Shown in pieces: positions 1 to 6,580 of a DNA stretch of 7,516 nucleotides. How positions within the stretch are numbered: position 1 is the stretch's first letter; each line of letters opens with the position of its first letter. The stretch covers positions 18,123-25,638 of the forward strand of contig NZAX01000016.1 of the NCBI GenBank assembly GCA_002687665.1, read 5' to 3'. This stretch comes from Flavobacteriaceae bacterium (lineage in GTDB: Bacteria > Bacteroidota > Bacteroidia > Flavobacteriales > Flavobacteriaceae). Below the pieces are notes generated by a model that saw only the letters and a list, made by a program, of their open reading frames with translations, was not told where the DNA came from and did not search any database. Position numbers and translations under genes: made by a program.

Positions 1-1382
1 AGCCCCAGACGATCCAAGCTTTTTACAGCCGAGGAAAGTTGTCCCTTTCCTCCATCAATCACAATCAGTTGAGGAAGGGAATGTCCTTCTTCGGAGAGTC
101 GTTTATAACGTCGGTGGACGACTTCCTCCATGGAGGCGAAATCATCGGGCCCCTCGACGGTTTTGATTTTAAAATGCCGGTAATCCTTTTTGAAAGGTTT
201 GCCGTTTCTAAAAACTACACAGGCGGCAGTAGGGTTGGTTCCTTGTATGTTGGAATTGTCAAAACATTCAATGTGAGTGGGTTCTTCTTTGAGATATAGA
301 TCTGTTTTCAACTGATTCATTAGCCTTTTAAAATGTCTTTCTGGATTTACTATTTTCATTTGTTTAAAACGTTCCATTCTAAAAAACTTAGCATTTCTTT
401 GGGACAGGTCAACAAGTTTTTTTTTCTCACCAAGTTTGGGAATCGTTACTTTGATTTTCGGCCCCAAGTCTACTTCAAAAGGAAGGTATAACTCTTTGGA
501 TTGAGAATTGAATCGTTGTCGAAGCTCAACAATTGCAATAGGTAAAATTTCAGCCTCAGTCTCCTCCAGTTTTTTTTTGATTTCTAACGTATGGGAGCGG
601 ATTATGGAACCAAATGCAACCTGAAAAAAATTGACATAGGCATAGCTTTCGTCCGAAATGATAGAAAATACATCCACATTGGTAATTTTGGAGTTGACCA
701 CAGTGGACTTTGACTGATAATTTTTCAAGGAATCTAATTTAAGTTTAATAGTATTTGCCTCTTCAAATTCCAGGTTAGTAGCGTGTTTTTTCATTAGAAT
801 TTGAAGCTTATCAATCGATGTTTTAAAATTTCCATTAATCAAATGTCTTATTGAAGTTTTATTATCTTCAAAAAGTTTATGGACTTTGTTTAAATCATTC
901 TCTTTAGTTAAATGATTTAATTCGTGGTTAAGAAATGGATAAACATCTTTAATTAGTTCAATAAGAGTATAAACTGTTTTCACATTTGGGTATGGGCCGA
1001 AGTACTCTGAACCGTCTCGAATTAATTTACGAGTACTCACTACTTGAGGAAAAGGATTCTTTTTTATGCAAATCCAAGGATAGGTTTTGTCATCTTTTAA
1101 AAGAATATTGTATCGAGGGCGATATTTTTTGATCAGATTGTTTTCCAGTAACAAGGCATCAACCTCCGTGGGCACCACAATATGCTCCATACGGTGAATT
1201 TTCTTCACAAGAATTCGGGTTTTGACGTTGTCATGAACTTTGCTAAAATAGGAACTCACCCTACGCTTCAAGTTTTTTGCTTTACCTATATATATCACCG
1301 TATTATTTTTATCAATGTACTGGTATACACCAGGACTAGTAGGGAGTGTTTTATATTGAATTGTTATTGGCGGTTGTTCCAT
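1..1382 (-). CDS. uvrC: UvrABC system protein C (excinuclease subunit), C-terminus beyond the window
   Basis: UvrC joins the UvrB-DNA complex and makes the 3' and 5' cuts around bulky lesions in nucleotide excision repair. I translated 460 codons by hand from the ATG at 1382 to the left edge without meeting a stop or a frame break. Residues 14-100 form the GIY-YIG nuclease domain: PGVY at 17-20, VIYIGKAKNLKRR at 29-41 and a catalytic-type Glu at 80 in LLLENNLIK. A UVR (UvrB-binding) helix pair follows at about 190-230 (NLEFEEAN). The RNase H-like 5' nuclease domain then begins, with Asp375 in ECFDNSNIQG and Asp443 in VIDGGKGQL as the expected metal ligands. The remaining catalytic His and the helix-hairpin-helix tail lie outside the window. 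The oddity is residues 148-185: the usual four-cysteine iron-sulfur segment is shortened and has no cysteine. The start is supported by the family's N-terminal spacing; there is no clear Shine-Dalgarno. Confidence 0.96.
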   Translation of the reverse strand, partial: MEQPPITIQYKTLPTSPGVYQYIDKNNTVIYIGKAKNLKRRVSSYFSKVHDNVKTRILVKKIHRMEHIVVPTEVDALLLENNLIKKYRPRYNILLKDDKTYPWICIKKNPFPQVVSTRKLIRDGSEYFGPYPNVKTVYTLIELIKDVYPFLNHELNHLTKENDLNKVHKLFEDNKTSIRHLINGNFKTSIDKLQILMKKHATNLEFEEANTIKLKLDSLKNYQSKSTVVNSKITNVDVFSIISDESYAYVNFFQVAFGSIIRSHTLEIKKKLEETEAEILPIAIVELRQRFNSQSKELYLPFEVDLGPKIKVTIPKLGEKKKLVDLSQRNAKFFRMERFKQMKIVNPERHFKRLMNQLKTDLYLKEEPTHIECFDNSNIQGTNPTAACVVFRNGKPFKKDYRHFKIKTVEGPDDFASMEEVVHRRYKRLSEEGHSLPQLIVIDGGKGQLSSAVKSLDRLG

Positions 1383-1418
1383 TGAACGAAGTTACGTTTT
1401 TATCGAAGCAATAGAAAA
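1383..1418. promoter_or_regulatory. short divergent intergenic region between uvrC and the folate cyclo-ligase
   Basis: The two genes diverge, so promoters for both must lie here or inside the gene ends. If the ATG at 1419 is the real start, only 36 bp separate the start codons; if the TTG at 1479 is used, the gap is 96 bp. On the plus strand TACGTTTT at 1393-1400 matches the Bacteroidota -7 consensus TAnnTTTG at 7 of 8 positions, but no well-spaced TTG -33 element precedes it (the nearest, at 1374-1376, is too close). On the minus strand only a CATATTTG near 1450 comes close. This is weak evidence and gives position rather than proof of a promoter. Confidence 0.25.
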
Positions 1419-2042
1419 ATGACTTTTAGCAATAGGGAGGCACAAATATGCTTAATTTTAAGGCAAAATTTAAAGTATTTGAATACAAAGGCGGCTTTAA
1501 GAAAGGAATACCGAAAGCGCAGAGATCACTTGAAAGAAGACCAAATCGCTGATTGGAGTATTGATATTTCCAATCGTTGTTTGACAATTGATCTTTGGGG
1601 ATATTCCTTGTACCATCTTTTTATGACATCTGAAAAAAATAAGGAGGTCGATACCTCCTATCTGCTTTCAATTCTTCAAGGAAAAGACAAGCAGCCTGTT
1701 GTTCCCAAAATGCTTGATGACAAAGGTTTGAAACATTTCTTGCTCACGGATCTAATCACTTTAAAATTGAATCGCTTTGGAGTTCCAGAACCTCTCTCTG
1801 GAATTCTCATAAATCCCCAACAAATTGAGGTAGTTTTTGTTCCCTTATTGATTTTTGACCACCAGGGTCACCGCGTAGGATATGGTAAAGGCTATTACGA
1901 TCGTTTTTTGGGAGAATGCAATAGGGATACGCTTAAGGTGGGATTGTCTTTTTTCGATCCTGTATCCAAAATTGAGGATATTGATACCAATGATATTGCT
2001 TTGGATTATGCTGTTACTCCTAGAGAAACTTATGCTTTCTGA
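1419..2042 (+). CDS. 5-formyltetrahydrofolate cyclo-ligase (methenyltetrahydrofolate synthetase)
   Basis: This enzyme uses ATP to convert 5-formyltetrahydrofolate to 5,10-methenyltetrahydrofolate in the cytoplasm, returning an inhibitory storage form to the one-carbon pool. The hallmark glycine-rich motif GYGKGYYDRFL is at residues 154-164, preceded by VPLLIFD at 141-147. A basic N-terminal helix, LRKEYRKRR at 27-35, and FGVPEP at 120-125 are also family features. From the ATG at 1419 the protein is 207 residues, with about 20 residues ahead of the usual family N-terminus. A TTG at 1479 would give 187 residues beginning NTKAALRKEY after the initiator, which fits the family better. The ATG is preceded by an A-rich stretch typical of Bacteroidota starts, so I keep it while calling the start unsettled. 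The gene is monocistronic here and its last 13 bp overlap the end of convergent lspA. Confidence 0.93.
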   Translation: MTFSNREAQICLILRQNLKYLNTKAALRKEYRKRRDHLKEDQIADWSIDISNRCLTIDLWGYSLYHLFMTSEKNKEVDTSYLLSILQGKDKQPVVPKMLDDKGLKHFLLTDLITLKLNRFGVPEPLSGILINPQQIEVVFVPLLIFDHQGHRVGYGKGYYDRFLGECNRDTLKVGLSFFDPVSKIEDIDTNDIALDYAVTPRETYAF

Positions 2043-2710
2043 CTAGAACTCTTCTTGACCTCTTGCCCAAAAATCGTTTTGTTAAAAACAATTAAAATTC
2101 CAACCCCTATACTGATAGCTGTATCAGCAATATTAAAGACATATTGAAAAAAAGTATAGTGTTCACCTCCTACCCAGGGCATCCAATCGGGCCAATTCCA
2201 GCTTACAAGAGGAAATTGTAACATATCCACTACATGGCCTTGAAAGATGGAGGCATAACCTCCTCCTTCAGGAAATAGTGTGGCTACCTGCCCATAACTG
2301 TGGGAGAAGATTATTCCATAAAATACCGAGTCGATAATGTTACCTAAAGCACCGGCAAAAATCAAACAAAGTGCCAAACGAAAAAGATTAGCTGTTTGCA
2401 TTTGGATGTTACCCCACAACCAATAACCAATCGCTACAATGGCCAACAAACGAAAGATTGTTAAAACTAATTTGGCAGTTTTTTCAGAAAAAAAGGGGAA
2501 AATATCATTGAGTTTGGCCCCCATAGCCATTCCTTTGTTTTCTACAAAGAGGAGTTTAAAAAATCCCCAGTCGACAATTGCATCATTTCCATAGAGCGAA
2601 AGCGGATAATTTAACTTGATGAAAAACTTTGATGCTTGATCCATTAATAGCACTACCAATATGATTACTATTGCTGTTTGCAGATTGATATTGGAGACCT
2701 TAAATTTCAA
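2030..2710 (-). CDS. lspA: lipoprotein signal peptidase (signal peptidase II)
   Basis: LspA is an inner-membrane aspartyl protease that removes the signal peptide of prolipoproteins after their cysteine is lipidated. The family motifs are in order: Asp24 in LMDQASK, Asn58 in VENKGMAMG, the catalytic Asp127 in GALGNIID, Asp162 in GHVVDML and the second catalytic Asp196 in FNIADTAIS. Four hydrophobic segments are visible at roughly 12-30, 80-100, 107-127 and 190-210. At 226 residues it is much longer than the E. coli enzyme (164). The extra length lies mainly between the two catalytic Asp residues and includes a Trp-rich stretch at 171-179. The start is a TTG at 2710: an in-frame TAG, the stop of the upstream gene, sits two codons before it, and the first ATG (codon 23) would remove the first membrane helix. 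It is the last gene of the ileS-dksA-lspA unit and probably relies on translational coupling. Confidence 0.95.
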   Translation of the reverse strand: MKFKVSNINLQTAIVIILVVLLMDQASKFFIKLNYPLSLYGNDAIVDWGFFKLLFVENKGMAMGAKLNDIFPFFSEKTAKLVLTIFRLLAIVAIGYWLWGNIQMQTANLFRLALCLIFAGALGNIIDSVFYGIIFSHSYGQVATLFPEGGGYASIFQGHVVDMLQFPLVSWNWPDWMPWVGGEHYTFFQYVFNIADTAISIGVGILIVFNKTIFGQEVKKSSSQKA

Positions 2711-2713
2711 ACG

Positions 2714-3097
2714 CTATTTTTGCATGTTTTTGGCCTCAATACTTAAGGTAGCATGAGGGACAAGTAAGAGCCTCTTTTTATTAATCAATTTTCCTGTTAC
2801 ACGACAAATACCATAGGTCTTATTTTCAATACGGATCATTGCATTCTTTAAATCACGTATGAACTTTTCCTGACGTATGGCCAATTGTGTATTGGCTTCC
2901 TTGGACATAGTTTCTGAACCTTCCTCAAAGGCTTTAAAAGTGGGGGAGGTGTCATCAGTACCATTGTTCCCATCATTCATGTATGCACTTCTCAAGAGTT
3001 CTAAATCTTCTTGGGCTTTTTCGATCTTCTCTTCAATCAATTTTCTGAAATTTTCTAACTCTTGGTCTGAATACCGAGCTTTTTTTTCTTTAGCCAT
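2714..3097 (-). CDS. DksA/TraR-like transcription factor with degenerate zinc ribbon
   Basis: Proteins of this family enter the RNA polymerase secondary channel and, in proteobacteria, act with ppGpp on promoters such as those for rRNA. The 127-residue protein has a charged N-terminal coiled-coil arm (about 10-38), an acidic turn around 42-50 (NDGNNGTDD) that could be the coiled-coil tip, a returning helix (about 55-93) and a C-terminal globular part. The C-terminal part keeps the zinc-ribbon sequence pattern (YGICRVTGKLI at 95-105, VPHATLSIEAK at 113-123), but of the four ligand positions only Cys98 is a cysteine. The others appear as Thr101, Ser119 and Ala122. Homologues of this form are common in Bacteroidota by recollection. 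The ATG lies 1 bp after the ileS stop and lspA begins 3 bp after its TAG, so the three are surely cotranscribed. Its role as a ppGpp partner is not shown by the sequence. Confidence 0.9.
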   Translation of the reverse strand: MAKEKKARYSDQELENFRKLIEEKIEKAQEDLELLRSAYMNDGNNGTDDTSPTFKAFEEGSETMSKEANTQLAIRQEKFIRDLKNAMIRIENKTYGICRVTGKLINKKRLLLVPHATLSIEAKNMQK

Positions 3098-3098
3098 T

Positions 3099-6000
3099 TT
3101 AAATCTTTTTAATGGTTATTTGTGTTTTAATATTGTCAAAAACAACTTGGACACCATCGTTCATTTGCGAGGGAAAGTTAATCTCTTCTCCTAAGGTTTC
3201 CGAGCGGATGTAATCAATGTTTTTTTTAATTTTTTGTTTTAAATCATTGTCGGCCAAAAAGCTGATATCTATTTTATCGGTGACTTCTAGTCCAGCTTCT
3301 TTTCTTATGTTTTGGATGCGATTGATCAGTTCCCGAGCAATACCTTCATTAATTAAATCTTCTGTCATTGAAATATCTAGAGCTACTGTTAGACCATTTC
3401 CATGGGCAACCAGCCATCCTTCAATATCTTTGGAGGTTATTTCCACCTCACTAATGTCTAAAATAATATTTTTTTCATTAAAGGGTATTTTGATTACCCC
3501 TTCCTGCTCGAGAATTTTTATTTCTTCTTCCCCAAAAGCGTTGATTTTACCTACTATTTTCCTCATATCCTTACCGAATCTGGGGCCTAATACTTTAAAA
3601 TTGGGTTTGATTTCTTTGACCAATATATTACTGTCATCATCAATCAACTTAATAGATTTGACATTGATCTCTGAGTACAAATGTTCTTGAATTTTTTGGA
3701 TTTCGGTTTTTTCCTCAGCACTATTAACAGCAATCATAAGAGTTTGTAGGGGTTGTCTGACTTTGATTTGTTCTTTTTTCCTTAGAGATAGTGCCAATGA
3801 AGTAATATTTCGGGCCTTATTGATACGATTTTCCAAGGCAAAATCGATTGCATCAGGATTGGCCTTGGGAAAAGTAGATAAATGAACTGATGCTGATTTT
3901 TGCCCAGCCGTATTCTCGGTCAAATCTTGATACAAACGGTCGCTGTAAAAGGGAGCTACAGGGGCAGACAATTGGGTTACAGTTAGCAAACACTCCCTCA
4001 GGGTTTGATAGGCTGCAATTTTATCTTTTTGATATTCTCCTTTCCAGAAACGTCTTCTTGACAATCTTACATACCAATTACTCAATTTTTCCTGAACAAA
4101 TTCTGTGATGGCACGAGTTGCTTTAGTTGGCTCATATTCTTCGAAGAAAGCGTCGACCTTACCGATCAAACTGTTTAATTCGGACAAAATCCAGCGATCT
4201 AATTCAGAGCGGTCATTTAGTGGAATTGGGGCTTCTTCATTTTTGAAATCGTCTAAGTTGGCATACAGGCTGAAGAAGGAATATGTGTTGTATAATGTGC
4301 CAAAAAACTTTCTTTGGGCTTCGCCTATGCCGTCCAAGTCAAACTTGAGATTGTCCCAGGGGTTGGCGTTTGCAATCATGTACCAGCGGGTGGCATCTGC
4401 TCCATATTGGTTAATTGTTTCAAAAGGATCCACGGCATTACCTAATCGTTTGGACATTTTCTGACCGTTTTTGTCCAAAACTAATCCGTTGGAGACTACA
4501 TTTTTATAAGATATGGAATCAAAAACCAGTGTGCTGATGACATGTAGGGTGTAGAACCACCCACGGGTTTGGTCTACCCCCTCAGCGATATAGTCGGCTG
4601 GAAAAGCAGAGCCATTGTCAATTTTGTCTTTGTTTTCGAATGGATAATGCCATTGGGCATAGGGCATGGAGCCAGAGTCAAACCAAACATCGATCAAGTC
4701 TTTTTCTCGATGCATGGGTGCCCCTTGGGCTGAGGTCAGCACAATCTCATCAACAATATGTTTGTGAAGGTCAATTTTATTATAGTTCGCTTCGCTCATG
4801 TCACCCACTTTAAAATCTCCAAATGGATTTGTAGTCATGTGGCCACTTTGAATGGAATTTTCGATCTCTTGGTATAACTCTTCGACGGATCCGATTACTT
4901 TGGTGTCCTCTCCAAATTCTGTCCTCCATACTGGAAGTGGGATACCCCAAAATCGTGATCTTGAGAGGTTCCAGTCGTTGGCGTTGGCTAGCCAATTTCC
5001 AAACCTTCCCTCACCAGTGGTTTTTGGTTTCCAGTTGATTTGTTGATTCAAGGCTGTAAGCCTATCCCTCACCTCTGTTACCTTAATAAACCATGAGTTG
5101 AGTGGGTAATAAAGAATGGGCTTGTCTGTTCTCCAACAATTTGGATAAGAATGAACGTACTTTTCAACTTTAAATGCGGCATTCTCTTTTTTGAGCTGAA
5201 TAGAGATTTGAACATCACTGGATTTCTCGGGAGCCTTACCTTGATCGTAGTATTCGTTTTTGACATATTGTCCTGCCAAGCTTCCTATTTCAGGGCGAAA
5301 TTTACCTTGTAAGTCCACCAGAGGAACTTTATTATTATTTTCGTCCAAAATCAGAAGGGGAGGGACTTCAGGGATTGCTTCTTTCGCTACTTTTGCGTCA
5401 TCTGCACCAAAAGTAGGGGCGGTATGTACAATTCCTGTTCCATCCTCTGTGGTCACGAAATCTCCCAAAATGACCCGATAAGCATTTTCAGGATTATCTA
5501 CTGGTTCCGGTGCTTCCTTCCAAATTTTTTCATATCTGATGTTGAGTAGATCCTTCCCTTTGATTTCCTTTTCCAGGAAATAAGGAATTTTTTTTGCTCC
5601 TTTTGTGTAAGCCTCTAAGGCCGATAGATCAGTAACAATCTCATATTTTCCAAAGAACTGCTTGCTGACTAAGGCCTTGGCTAATATAACTCGAACAGGT
5701 TGAAAGGTATATTGGTTGAAAGTATGAACTAAGACATAGTCAATTTTTGGACCGACGGTTAATGCTGTATTGGAAGGTAGTGTCCACGGTGTAGTGGTCC
5801 ATGCCAGAAGATAGAGGGGAGAACTACCTTTTAGAAAATCAGGGAGCGAACCCTCTATGGTCTTGAATTGTGCTGTCACTGAAGTATCACTCACTTCTTG
5901 GTAGGTGCCTGGTTGGTTTAACTCGTGAGAACTCAATCCAGTTCCTGCCTTTGGAGAGTAGGGTTGAATGGTATAACCCTTGTATAAGAGACCTTTTTGA

Positions 6001-6500
6001 TGAATCTGTTTGATTAACCACCAAACTGTTTCCATGTATTTGGAAGTATAGGTAACATAGGGCTCATCCATATTTACCCAATAGCCCATTTTTTGGGTCA
6101 ATTGATTCCAAACATCAGTGTATTTCATTACCGCTTTCTTACATTCTTCATTGTACTCCTCAACCGAAATGGAAGCTCCAATGGCATCTTTAGTAATCCC
6201 TAATGTCTTTTCAACTCCAAGTTCGACTGGTAAACCGTGTGTATCCCAACCTGCTTTTCGATTTACTTTATAACCTTTTTGGGTTTTGTAACGGCAGAAA
6301 ATATCTTTGATCGTTCGCGCCATAACATGGTGAATTCCAGGTACACCGTTTGCCGACGGGGGGCCTTCATAAAAAATATAAGGAGGACAGTTTTCCCTTT
6401 CGGAGATACTTTTTTCAAAAATTTTTTGTTCTTCCCAAAGGGTTAGTATTTCAGATGAAATTTTCGGTAAATCCAGTCCTTTATACTCTTTAAAAACCAT
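3099..6500 (-). CDS. ileS: isoleucyl-tRNA synthetase, type 2 (eukaryote-like) form
   Basis: This class I synthetase charges tRNA-Ile and hydrolyses mischarged valine. The 1133-residue protein has all the main parts. The first signature is at residues 46-58, where GPPSANG is followed by GIHH (55-58) in place of the usual HIGH. The CP1 editing domain shows WTTTPWTLPSNTAL at 234-247 and GTGIVHTAPTFGADD at 354-368, which includes the Thr-rich and Asp positions used in editing. The second signature, KMSKR, is at 681-685. A helical anticodon-binding domain (about 775-940) and a long C-terminal extension follow. No C-terminal four-cysteine zinc finger is visible. This fits IleRS2, the group that is naturally insensitive to mupirocin, rather than the E. 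coli type. The ATG at 6500 fits the family N-terminus. It is the first gene of the operon with the dksA-like gene and lspA. Confidence 0.98.
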   Translation of the reverse strand: MVFKEYKGLDLPKISSEILTLWEEQKIFEKSISERENCPPYIFYEGPPSANGVPGIHHVMARTIKDIFCRYKTQKGYKVNRKAGWDTHGLPVELGVEKTLGITKDAIGASISVEEYNEECKKAVMKYTDVWNQLTQKMGYWVNMDEPYVTYTSKYMETVWWLIKQIHQKGLLYKGYTIQPYSPKAGTGLSSHELNQPGTYQEVSDTSVTAQFKTIEGSLPDFLKGSSPLYLLAWTTTPWTLPSNTALTVGPKIDYVLVHTFNQYTFQPVRVILAKALVSKQFFGKYEIVTDLSALEAYTKGAKKIPYFLEKEIKGKDLLNIRYEKIWKEAPEPVDNPENAYRVILGDFVTTEDGTGIVHTAPTFGADDAKVAKEAIPEVPPLLILDENNNKVPLVDLQGKFRPEIGSLAGQYVKNEYYDQGKAPEKSSDVQISIQLKKENAAFKVEKYVHSYPNCWRTDKPILYYPLNSWFIKVTEVRDRLTALNQQINWKPKTTGEGRFGNWLANANDWNLSRSRFWGIPLPVWRTEFGEDTKVIGSVEELYQEIENSIQSGHMTTNPFGDFKVGDMSEANYNKIDLHKHIVDEIVLTSAQGAPMHREKDLIDVWFDSGSMPYAQWHYPFENKDKIDNGSAFPADYIAEGVDQTRGWFYTLHVISTLVFDSISYKNVVSNGLVLDKNGQKMSKRLGNAVDPFETINQYGADATRWYMIANANPWDNLKFDLDGIGEAQRKFFGTLYNTYSFFSLYANLDDFKNEEAPIPLNDRSELDRWILSELNSLIGKVDAFFEEYEPTKATRAITEFVQEKLSNWYVRLSRRRFWKGEYQKDKIAAYQTLRECLLTVTQLSAPVAPFYSDRLYQDLTENTAGQKSASVHLSTFPKANPDAIDFALENRINKARNITSLALSLRKKEQIKVRQPLQTLMIAVNSAEEKTEIQKIQEHLYSEINVKSIKLIDDDSNILVKEIKPNFKVLGPRFGKDMRKIVGKINAFGEEEIKILEQEGVIKIPFNEKNIILDISEVEITSKDIEGWLVAHGNGLTVALDISMTEDLINEGIARELINRIQNIRKEAGLEVTDKIDISFLADNDLKQKIKKNIDYIRSETLGEEINFPSQMNDGVQVVFDNIKTQITIKKI

Positions 6501-6524
6501 GTCAGGGTAAGTCTATTAAAGTTG

Positions 6525-6532
6525 CGAAATTA
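6525..6532 (-). promoter_or_regulatory. ileS: candidate -7 element for the ileS operon
   Basis: On the minus strand TAATTTCG matches the Bacteroidota sigma-A -7 consensus TAnnTTTG at 7 of 8 positions and lies about 25 bp before the ileS ATG. The expected -33 position falls in the T-rich tract (6545-6553), which contains no exact TTG. The gap between the receptor gene and ileS is only 58 bp, so there is little other place for a promoter. It also leaves no room for a long leader such as a T-box. The match could be chance in AT-rich DNA. Confidence 0.25.
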
Positions 6533-6544
6533 GTGATTTTAGGT

Positions 6545-6580
6545 AAAAAAAAAGGATTTTAGATTTTAACCTTTAATCCT
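6545..6580 (-). terminator. possible weak intrinsic terminator after the TonB-dependent receptor gene
   Basis: Read on the minus strand, AGGATT (6580-6575) can pair with AATCCT (6558-6553), and the stem is followed by a run of nine T (6553-6545). The stem is only 6 bp, AT-rich, has a 16-base loop and overlaps the receptor stop codon at 6561-6559. That geometry is poor for a strong terminator, but the T run is in the right place and the next gene, ileS, begins 45 bp later with an unrelated function. Confidence 0.35.

Noticed and set aside
39..299. Plus-strand 86-codon ORF at the left end
   Set aside because: It is antisense to the conserved UvrC nuclease domain (ECFDNSNIQG to VIDGGKGQL) and has no support of its own.
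829..940. A frameshift pair hiding the cysteine motif of UvrC
   Set aside because: I read the other minus-strand frames through this stretch. They hit stops quickly and do not encode the cysteine motif, while the main frame stays open and rejoins the family sequence at GNFK.
2079..2091. Small inverted repeat TTGTT-AAA-AACAA near the lspA 3' end as a bidirectional terminator
   Set aside because: The stem is 5 bp of mostly A-T pairs with a 3-base loop, lies inside the lspA coding region and is not followed by a T run.
3217..3690. Long plus-strand ORF of 157 codons inside ileS
   Set aside because: It lies wholly antisense to well-conserved ileS sequence, is Ser/Leu/Ile-rich as expected for a complement frame and shows no domain.
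6501..6558. T-box or other tRNA-sensing leader for ileS
   Set aside because: The gap is only 58 bp with no T-box bulge sequence or antiterminator, and T-boxes are not expected in Bacteroidota.
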